DNA of 47,110 nt from Cupriavidus pauculus. Lineage in GTDB: Bacteria > Pseudomonadota > Gammaproteobacteria > Burkholderiales > Burkholderiaceae. The stretch is from contig NZ_VZOW01000042.1 in assembly GCF_008801835.1 (NCBI RefSeq), forward strand, positions 1-47,110, written 5' to 3'. The translations under genes were made by a program, and so were the position numbers. The notes under the pieces were generated by a model that saw nothing but the letters and a program-made list of their open reading frames with translations, searched no databases and was not told the origin of the DNA. Shown in pieces: positions 41,715 to 47,110 of this stretch (positions are counted from its first letter, which is position 1; every line of letters begins with the position of its first letter).

Positions 41715-42605
41715 CTATGCCGCGCGCGACGCCGCTGCGCGCCCGGCGCCCATGCCGTCGAAAACGAAGGTATCCATCGCCAGTACGCCGTACGTCACCT
41801 CGTCGGCCACGCGCGTGACGCGGGCCGCCTCGCCCGGCGTGGCGGCCGGTCCCAGCGCCGCGCCCAGCGTGACGTAGAACGGCAGCAGATGCTCGTCGGT
41901 CGGATGCGCGCGGCGCGCATACGGCGCCTGCGCGCGGTAATCGGCAATGCGACCGACATCGCCCGTGGCCAGCGTCTCGTCGAGCGCGTCGATCATCCAG
42001 TTGCGGAACGCATCGACATAGGGCTCGGTTGCCGGACCGTGTTGCGCGCGGCGCTCGCCGCCGCCGAACACTTCCTGGAGGTTGTGCGTAAAGCTGCCCG
42101 AGCCGATCACAAGCACGCCTTCCTCGCGCAACGGCGCCAGCGCGCGGCCGATGTCGATCTGCGTGGCTGGGGTCAGATACGGATTGAAGGCCAGTTGCAC
42201 CACCGGCATATCGGCGTCCGGAAAGAAATGCCGCATCGGCATCCACGCGCCGTGGTCCAGCGGACGCTCTTCGTCCTCGGCGACGAAGCCCGCGCCGGGG
42301 ATTGCCGCCGCCTCGATCAACGTCTTGACCCGCGCGGCCAGTTCCGGCGATCCCGGCGCGTCGTAGCGCAGCATGTAGAGCTCGCGCGGAAAACCGCCGA
42401 AGTCGTGCCACGCTTCCTGTCGCGCGCGCGTGCCGACCGCCAGCGTGCTGTAGATCCAGTGCGCGGACACGATCAGCACGGCCTTCGGCTTGAGCGCGCG
42501 CAGGCGTGCGCCGAGCGCATCGAACGCGGCGCCGGTCGGGCCGGGGTCGATCGCCAGCATGGGCGATCCGTGGGACACATAAATGGCGGGAAGCAGGGTA
42601 GTCAT
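41715..42605 (-). CDS. DODA-type extradiol aromatic ring-opening dioxygenase (YgiD-like)
   Basis: A 296-residue member of the LigB/DODA family. Metal-ligand histidines are visible at H12 (VSHGSP) and H49 (VSAHW), with WHDFGGFPRELY, GAWMPMRHFFPDA and GSGSFTHNLQ following, as in YgiD. These enzymes cleave catechol-type rings such as DOPA; the native substrate is uncertain. It is about 30 residues longer than E. coli YgiD at the C-terminus. The ATG at 42605 suits the family start; an ATG at 42641 is possible. Confidence 0.9.
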   Translation of the reverse strand: MTTLLPAIYVSHGSPMLAIDPGPTGAAFDALGARLRALKPKAVLIVSAHWIYSTLAVGTRARQEAWHDFGGFPRELYMLRYDAPGSPELAARVKTLIEAAAIPGAGFVAEDEERPLDHGAWMPMRHFFPDADMPVVQLAFNPYLTPATQIDIGRALAPLREEGVLVIGSGSFTHNLQEVFGGGERRAQHGPATEPYVDAFRNWMIDALDETLATGDVGRIADYRAQAPYARRAHPTDEHLLPFYVTLGAALGPAATPGEAARVTRVADEVTYGVLAMDTFVFDGMGAGRAAASRAA

Positions 42606-42869
42606 GGCGGCAAGCCGTTCAGCTGTTTTATGCAATGACATCAGTCTGGCAACGATGGCGCGCCGTGGGCGTAGCCATTTGCGGACACCTCGTGCAAAAA
42701 ACTTGAACCTCGGACGCTTACTTCACACCGGGCGCAGCGTCCGCGATGCGCAAGCGTGGGATCCGGCACACACTTGCATGGCCGTTTGTCCACGGCGACG
42801 ACAGCCGCAAGGCGAATCGGCCTATGATATTGGCTCGGATGCCATGAATGCATCCAGCCGGAGAGCCCT

Positions 42870-43193
42870 GTGTCGAAGCGTTTCGATCCCTTGCACGCCC
42901 TGCCCCACGCGCTGTGGTGGCAGCCCGGCGTCTATGGGAGCGGCCCTGCCCTGCTGCTGTGGATCGTGGCCCGGCTGCCAGCCGACATGCTGGCCGAAGT
43001 GGTTGGCCATCCCGGCGCCTCGGCATTGATCAATCACGCGGGCGACACGGTTTTCATGACCGGCTGGCTCGCCAGCGGCGCGTGGCTCTGGTTCACGCGC
43101 AAGCGGCCGCCCCCGCGCAAGACGCTTGAAGCGCTCCAGCCGCTCGACATGGGCGCGCCCGCCGAATCGCAGTCCAACGTCGGCCAGCGCTAG
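42870..43193 (+). CDS. Small membrane-associated hypothetical protein
   Basis: A 107-residue protein I do not recognise. It begins MSKRFDPLHALPHALWWQPG, has a hydrophobic stretch ALLLWIVARLPADMLAEVVG at about 27-46 and another weaker one around DTVFMTGWLASGAWLWF at about 59-75, followed by a basic RKRPPPRK. This suggests one or two membrane segments. Codons show the GC3 bias of real genes. The GTG at 42870 follows CGGAG. It lies between the divergent DODA gene and the MHS transporter; no function is claimed. Confidence 0.6.
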   Translation: MSKRFDPLHALPHALWWQPGVYGSGPALLLWIVARLPADMLAEVVGHPGASALINHAGDTVFMTGWLASGAWLWFTRKRPPPRKTLEALQPLDMGAPAESQSNVGQR

Positions 43194-43314
43194 GCCGGAC
43201 CCGTCCGCCGCTTTCGTCCCATCTGTAAGGAATCGCTTAATATGGCGGCTTGCGTCACCGCCGGGACACATCGGCGGGGGCATCCACCGGTTCTTTCCTC
43301 GTTGTTCTCGCCTC

Positions 43315-44625
43315 ATGTCCGTTACCGCAACAACTGCCAACGATCTCTCCAGAGCCACCCGACGACGCGCGATCATCGCCGCCACCATCGGCAATGGCCT
43401 GGAGTGGTTCGACTTCACCGTCTACAGCTTCTTTGCCGTCATCATCGCCAAGCTTTTCTTTCCCACCGGCGATGATCTGACTTCGTTCCTGCTGACCGTC
43501 GCCACCTTTGGCGTAGGCTTTTTCATGCGCCCGGTCGGCGCCATCGTGCTGGGCGTCTATGCCGACCGCGTCGGCCGCAAGGCGGCGCTGACGCTGACGA
43601 TTCTGCTGATGGCGCTGGGTACCGCGATCATCGGCCTGGCGCCCACTTATCAGTCGATCGGCCTGTGGGCCCCGGCGCTGATCGTGCTGGCCCGCCTGAT
43701 CCAGGGTTTTTCGGCCGGCGGCGAAGTCGGCGGCGCGACCGCCTTCCTGATCGAGCACGCCCCTGACGCCGAACGCGGCGCCTACGCAAGCTGGCAGCAG
43801 GCCAGTCAGGGGATTTCTTTCATGCTGGGCGCCGCAATGGGCGCGCTGGTGACCAACGGTCTCGACCAGGCCCAGATCGACGCATGGGGCTGGCGCATCC
43901 CGTTCCTGTTCGGGCTGTTGATCGGCCCGGTCGGCATGTATATCCGATCCCACCTGGAAGAGCCGCCCGAGTTCGAGGCGCGCCAGGCCGAACGCCGTGC
44001 CAGCAAGGTCAAGTTCTCGCCGCTGTCGCAAGTGCTGCGCGACCATCCGCGCGAAGTGCTGGCTGGCCTGGGCGTCACCATCCTGTGGACCGTCTGCACC
44101 TACGTGCTGGTGTTCTACATGCCGTCGTACGCCAAGCAGCAACTGGGACTGCCACTGGGTGCAACGTTCCAGTCGACCGCGATTTGCGGCGCCATCATCC
44201 TGGTGCTGTGCCCGCTGATGGGCATGCTGTCTGACCGCGTCGGCCGCAAGCGCATGCTCAGCGTCGTGGCGCTACTGATCCTGGCGTTGGCTTACCCGCT
44301 GTTCCACTGGCTCAACGTATCGCCGACCACATCGACGCTGCTGCAGGTGCAGATCGTGCTGGGCATTCTGCTGGCTGCATTTACGGGACCGGCGCCGGCC
44401 GTGTTGGCAGAGCAGTTCCCGACCGAAGTGCGCTCCACCGGCTTGTCGCTGGCGTACAACTTCGCGGTGACCATTTTCGGCGGCTTCGCTCCGCTGATCG
44501 TGACGTGGCTGATCGAGTCGACGCATAACAAGCTGGCGCCGGCGTTCTATGTGATTGCCGCCGCCGCCATCAGCTTTGTCGCGCTGCTGTTCATGCACGA
44601 CCGCACCGGCAAGAAACTGGCCTGA
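43315..44625 (+). CDS. MFS metabolite:H+ symporter (MHS family)
   Basis: A 436-residue transporter of the MHS type. It opens RAIIAATIGNGLEWFDFTVY, with GFFMRPVGAIVLGVYADRVGRKAAL at about 68-92 and RLIQGFSAGGEVGGATAFL at about 126-144, which are family signatures. MHS proteins import citrate, proline/betaine, alpha-ketoglutarate or shikimate with protons. The substrate cannot be told by eye. The ATG at 43315 fits the family; the frame reaches upstream only through the hypothetical gene's end. A strong terminator follows at 44647-44675. Confidence 0.92.
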   Translation: MSVTATTANDLSRATRRRAIIAATIGNGLEWFDFTVYSFFAVIIAKLFFPTGDDLTSFLLTVATFGVGFFMRPVGAIVLGVYADRVGRKAALTLTILLMALGTAIIGLAPTYQSIGLWAPALIVLARLIQGFSAGGEVGGATAFLIEHAPDAERGAYASWQQASQGISFMLGAAMGALVTNGLDQAQIDAWGWRIPFLFGLLIGPVGMYIRSHLEEPPEFEARQAERRASKVKFSPLSQVLRDHPREVLAGLGVTILWTVCTYVLVFYMPSYAKQQLGLPLGATFQSTAICGAIILVLCPLMGMLSDRVGRKRMLSVVALLILALAYPLFHWLNVSPTTSTLLQVQIVLGILLAAFTGPAPAVLAEQFPTEVRSTGLSLAYNFAVTIFGGFAPLIVTWLIESTHNKLAPAFYVIAAAAISFVALLFMHDRTGKKLA

Positions 44626-44646
44626 GCGACAATCCCGCCGCCAGCG

Positions 44647-44675
44647 AAAAAGCCAGCCTCCGGGCTGGCTTTTTT
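44647..44675. terminator. Rho-independent terminator
   Basis: AAAAAGCCAGCC (44647-44658) and GGCTGGCTTTTT (44663-44674) form a 12-bp stem with a 4-base loop and a T-tail. It ends the MHS transporter transcript. Confidence 0.92.
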
Positions 44676-44691
44676 ATATGGTCCGCCGATT

Positions 44692-44752
44692 CAAATAATC
44701 GCGATTGTTATTTGCGAAAACACTCGATCATTCGATACATTGCAGTACTGCA
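44692..44752. promoter_or_regulatory. Palindromes upstream of metalloprotease
   Basis: Two inverted repeats lie in this AT-rich stretch: CAAATAA-N9-TTATTTG (44692-44714), perfect over 7 bp, and TGCAGTACTGCA (44741-44752), a perfect 12-bp palindrome. Either could be an operator for regulated protease expression. Confidence 0.4.
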
Positions 44753-44809
44753 TATTCAAAAAATAACACCCTTGTATTGCACAGGTTATTTTCCTTTTCT
44801 GGATTGCGA

Positions 44810-44829
44810 CTGCGGGATGTTTCCCGCAG
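44810..44829 (+). promoter_or_regulatory. Leader hairpin before metalloprotease start
   Basis: CTGCGGGA (44810-44817) and TCCCGCAG (44822-44829) form a perfect 8-bp hairpin with a 4-base loop, ending four bases before the ribosome site AAGGGGAA (44833-44840). A hairpin also lies in the matching place before the second protease gene (46969-46986), with different bases but the same position. Confidence 0.5.
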
Positions 44830-44845
44830 AAGAAGGGGAATCTCC

Positions 44846-46759
44846 ATGGCAAGAAAAATCGGGATGCTACGCGTTATTTCCAGTGCCATTCTTTTATCGG
44901 TTTCGGCACATGCTCACAGCGAAGATAATCGACTATTCGTCAAACGCTCCTTGCTGAAGGCCTCCCCCACGGTTGGCGCGATGCTGCAATCCCCCGGCAC
45001 CGGAGACCTTAGCGTCACGGCAGTGCAGAGCAACATCGTCGCGCAAGAATCGGACAGCATCACGCTGGAATTGCCCAAGGGCGTGGTGGCTACGGCGCGG
45101 CGCGTTCAGTTCGAGACCAACCCTGACGGCACGCAGATCTGGAAAGGCTCGTTCCGTCCCAAGCTGCTCAAAGCCGGACAGGATTCTGGCGAGGCCACCG
45201 AGGACCCTGCCAATTCCGTGATCCTGCTGCGCAATGGCAATCAGGTCACCGGGTCGGTGCGCCTGAACAGCAAGCTCTACACCATCCAGCCGCTGGAAGG
45301 TGGCGATCACGTCGTGATCGAAGTCGACGAGTCCAGTCTTCCGCCAGAATCCGAGCCCGAAGTAGCGAATGACGAGGAAGCGTCGGATGCCTCGTGCTAC
45401 ACGGCCTGGTCGGCCTCGGAGATATACGCCAAGCCAGGAGCGAAGGTGTCGCACGGCGGCCGCAGCTTCGAAAACAAGTGGTGGACGCGCGGCGAAACGC
45501 CGGACCCGACCAAGCCGTACGGCGCATGGAAAGACCTGGGGGCATGCGGCTCGCCATCGCCATCGCCCTCACCGTCGCCGTCGCCGTCGCCATCCCCTTC
45601 GGCCGCGACGTGCAACGCCGCATGGTCGAAGACCCAGACCTATGCGACGGCCGGAATCAAGGTCACGCATGCCGGCAGAAACTACCAGAGCAAATGGTGG
45701 ACGCGCGGCGACGATCCGTCCCAGGCCGGGCCCTATGGCGCGTGGAAGGATATCGGCGCCTGCGAGGCCCCCCCGGCTCCGGCTCCCGTTCCGGCGCCGA
45801 CACCATCCCCAGCGCCCACTCCAGCTCCGACACCATCGCCCGCTCCGACTCCGACTCCGACTCCGACTCCGGCTCCGACACCGTCGCCCGCTCCGGCTCC
45901 GACACCATCGCCGGCTCCCGTTCCGACTCCTACACCAACGCCAGCTCCCGCTCCGGCTCCGACACCAACGCCAGCTCCCGCTCCGACTCCGTCGCCCGCT
46001 CCCACTCCGGCTCCGACACCATCGCCAGCTCCGGCTCCGGCTCCGACTCCAACGCCAGCTCCGGCTCCGTCACCAACGCCAGCTCCCGCGCCCGTATCGG
46101 ATATGACCACGCTACGCGTTCTGGTGGCTGCGACGAAGCAGGCAAAAGCCAACATCGCCGATCTGGATGGCATGGCGCAACTGGCCATCGCCGAATCCAA
46201 CCAGGGCTTCGAGAACAGCAACCTGCCGATCCGGTTTGAACTGGCGGGCACCTATGTCATTCCCGACTACGTCGAAAGCGGCACCTTCCACGATCAGCTA
46301 GCCCGTGCCAGGAGCAAGAACGATGGCGCCATGGACGATCTGCACGCTGTCCGCGCCAGCACCAGAGCCAACATCGTCACCGTGCTCCTGAATTCAAGCG
46401 GCGAATGCGGCCTCGCTGCCGTCAATGCCACGGCAAGCACGGCCTTCACCGCCGTCGGCCGCACGTGCGCCATCGGCAACTACACGTTCGCGCACGAGAT
46501 CGGCCACCTGCTTGGCGCCACGCATGACGAGCAGACCAGCACCAACAAGAACTATCCATACGGCTATGGCTACAAGCTGCCGGGCAAATGGCGCACGATC
46601 ATGGCGTATTCGTGCTCCAGCGGTGGAGACTGCCCGCGTTTGAATTACTGGTCCTCGCCAACACTGAGCTTCCGGGGCGTGCCACTGGGCGACGCGACCA
46701 AGCACGATAACCGGCGGGTGCTGGACCAACGCCGCAAGACCGCGGCAACCTGGCAATAG
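44846..46759 (+). CDS. Secreted metzincin metalloprotease with two chitin-binding-like modules
   Basis: A 637-residue exported protein. It has a signal peptide (cleavage near 24), an N-terminal domain of about 155 residues probably acting as a propeptide, then two chitin-binding type-3/CBM5-12-like modules at about 183-233 and 253-306. Each carries KWWTRG and YGAWKD. A Pro/Ala/Thr/Ser linker spans about 307-419. The catalytic domain has the zinc motif HEIGHLLGATHD at 550-561 and the Met-turn IMAYSC at about 585-590, a reprolysin/M12-like metzincin pattern. Secretion through the T2SS encoded at 18-32 kb is likely. The ATG at 44846 follows AAGGGGAA. Its N-terminus recurs in the partial gene at 47004. 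Confidence 0.88.
   Translation: MARKIGMLRVISSAILLSVSAHAHSEDNRLFVKRSLLKASPTVGAMLQSPGTGDLSVTAVQSNIVAQESDSITLELPKGVVATARRVQFETNPDGTQIWKGSFRPKLLKAGQDSGEATEDPANSVILLRNGNQVTGSVRLNSKLYTIQPLEGGDHVVIEVDESSLPPESEPEVANDEEASDASCYTAWSASEIYAKPGAKVSHGGRSFENKWWTRGETPDPTKPYGAWKDLGACGSPSPSPSPSPSPSPSPSAATCNAAWSKTQTYATAGIKVTHAGRNYQSKWWTRGDDPSQAGPYGAWKDIGACEAPPAPAPVPAPTPSPAPTPAPTPSPAPTPTPTPTPAPTPSPAPAPTPSPAPVPTPTPTPAPAPAPTPTPAPAPTPSPAPTPAPTPSPAPAPAPTPTPAPAPSPTPAPAPVSDMTTLRVLVAATKQAKANIADLDGMAQLAIAESNQGFENSNLPIRFELAGTYVIPDYVESGTFHDQLARARSKNDGAMDDLHAVRASTRANIVTVLLNSSGECGLAAVNATASTAFTAVGRTCAIGNYTFAHEIGHLLGATHDEQTSTNKNYPYGYGYKLPGKWRTIMAYSCSSGGDCPRLNYWSSPTLSFRGVPLGDATKHDNRRVLDQRRKTAATWQ
45549..46101. repeat. Coding repeats for Ser-Pro and Pro-Ala-Thr linkers
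   Basis: A run of six-base-type units (TCGCCA/TCGCCG variants) at about 45549-45601 encodes a Ser-Pro repeat between the two binding modules. A longer run of GCTCCGACTCC-like units at about 45777-46101 encodes Pro-Ala and Pro-Thr repeats. They are imperfect but slippage-prone and probably vary in length between strains. Confidence 0.8.
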
Positions 46760-46804
46760 GCGGGAACAATAAGGCCCTCGCCGCGCACCGATCCGCAACA
46801 TCGC

Positions 46805-46832
46805 AAAAGCCAGCCAACGCGCTGGCTTTTTT
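46805..46832 (+). terminator. Rho-independent terminator after protease
   Basis: AAAAGCCAGC (46805-46814) and GCTGGCTTTT (46821-46830) form a 10-bp stem with a T-tail of six. The stem sequence is almost the same as that of the terminator at 44647-44674, so the first protease gene is bracketed by like terminators. Confidence 0.9.
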
Positions 46833-46968
46833 GTTTTCGATTTCATTCACCGACGCTTTTAATTTTATCGACGAGATAATTCAGAGCCGCCATGCTTATT
46901 TCAGAATGCGCCAATCCAATATGGAGACCCTTGAAATCAAAACGCTATTTTCCTTATCTGGATGCCAT

Positions 46969-46986
46969 CGCGAGCACGGCCTTGCG
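46969..46986 (+). promoter_or_regulatory. Leader hairpin before second protease
   Basis: CGCGAG (46969-46974) and CTTGCG (46981-46986) pair with one G-T around CACGGC, a few bases before the ribosome site AAGGGGAA. It mirrors the hairpin at 44810-44829. Confidence 0.4.
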
Positions 46987-47003
46987 GCAGAAGGGGAAAT
47001 TCC

Positions 47004-47110
47004 ATGGCAAAAAAATACGGCAGGCTACGTGTGATTTCGGGCGTCATTGCATTCTCTGTTTCTACCCACGCCTATTGCGCTGAAAATCGACTGTTTGTAA
47101 AGCGAACGCT
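47004..47110 (+). CDS. Paralogous metalloprotease, 5' end only
   Basis: This partial gene begins at the ATG 47004 after AAGGGGAA and is cut by the window edge after about 35 codons. It reads MAKKYGRLRVISGVIAFSVS, then THAYCAENRLFVKRT. By eye, 23 of the first 36 residues match the N-terminus of the protease at 44846, including LRVIS and the NRLFVKR just after the signal peptide. The leader sequences also share blocks (TATTTTCCTT, TCTGGAT, AAGGGGAA, TCCATGGCAA). It is most likely a tandem duplicate with an exported product; the catalytic part is not seen. Confidence 0.75.
   Translation, partial: MAKKYGRLRVISGVIAFSVSTHAYCAENRLFVKRT

Noticed and set aside
45777..46101. CRISPR-like repeat array
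   Set aside because: Units are short, contiguous, in frame and lack unique spacers of constant length; they encode a protein linker.
45733..46251. Minus-strand Gly/Val/Ala repeat protein
   Set aside because: It is the complement of the Pro/Thr/Ala linker repeats of the metalloprotease; no start signals.
1..47110. tRNA, rRNA, insertion sequences, prophage genes
   Set aside because: Reading both strands showed no transposase, integrase, tRNA-like or rRNA-like sequence that I could support.

Overview
The window is GC-rich DNA with strong GC bias at third codon positions. Its gene content points to a betaproteobacterium of the Burkholderiaceae, most like Cupriavidus or Ralstonia: a paaABCDE operon with a TetR-type PaaR, a fused indolepyruvate ferredoxin oxidoreductase, a KefF-KefC pair, an NsrR-Hmp pair, and a type II secretion cluster with a detached gspC. 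This is judged from protein families and layout only; no search was run.

Layout. 1-6.7 kb: an acyl-CoA synthetase, a DUF488 protein, a Gate/nucleoside-recognition membrane protein (SpmA-SpmB fused), a predicted short non-coding RNA with an anti-Shine-Dalgarno stretch, a FUSC-family transporter and a DUF1488 protein. 6.7-13.0 kb: a universal stress protein diverges from the phenylacetyl-CoA epoxidase operon paaABCDE, followed by a DUF1835 protein and the PaaR-like regulator. A perfect 14-bp PaaR-type palindrome lies inside the paa promoter. 13.0-18.0 kb: kefC-kefF, a GNAT protein, an Lrp/AsnC regulator and an exported four-EF-hand protein. 18.1-32.4 kb: the type II secretion system, with gspC on the minus strand and gspGHIJKLMN-D-E-F on the plus strand. 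The nitric-oxide module nsrR-hmp sits between gspC and gspG, with NsrR-type sites before each gene. 32.4-37.7 kb: a NYN-LOTUS protein with a histone H1-like tail, divergent from the 1197-residue 2-oxoacid:ferredoxin oxidoreductase. 37.8-44.7 kb: a YpeA-like acetyltransferase, GFA and VOC proteins, three MFS transporters, a DODA-type dioxygenase and a small hypothetical protein. 44.7-47.1 kb: an AT-richer stretch with a secreted HExxHxxGxxHD metalloprotease carrying two chitin-binding-like modules and a long Pro/Thr/Ala linker, then the start of a second, paralogous protease cut by the window edge.

How the genes may work together. Phenylacetyl-CoA is consumed by PaaABCDE. The fused oxidoreductase could supply it from phenylpyruvate, and the acyl-CoA synthetase could activate related acids, although both links are inferred. 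The T2SS is the likely exporter of the secreted metalloproteases. Hmp and NsrR form a self-contained nitric-oxide detoxification unit.

The observations most worth following are the candidate small RNA at about 3823-3881, the tandem metalloproteases with similar hairpin-plus-Shine-Dalgarno leaders, the NYN-LOTUS-H1-tail protein, and the nsrR-hmp module placed between gspC and gspG.
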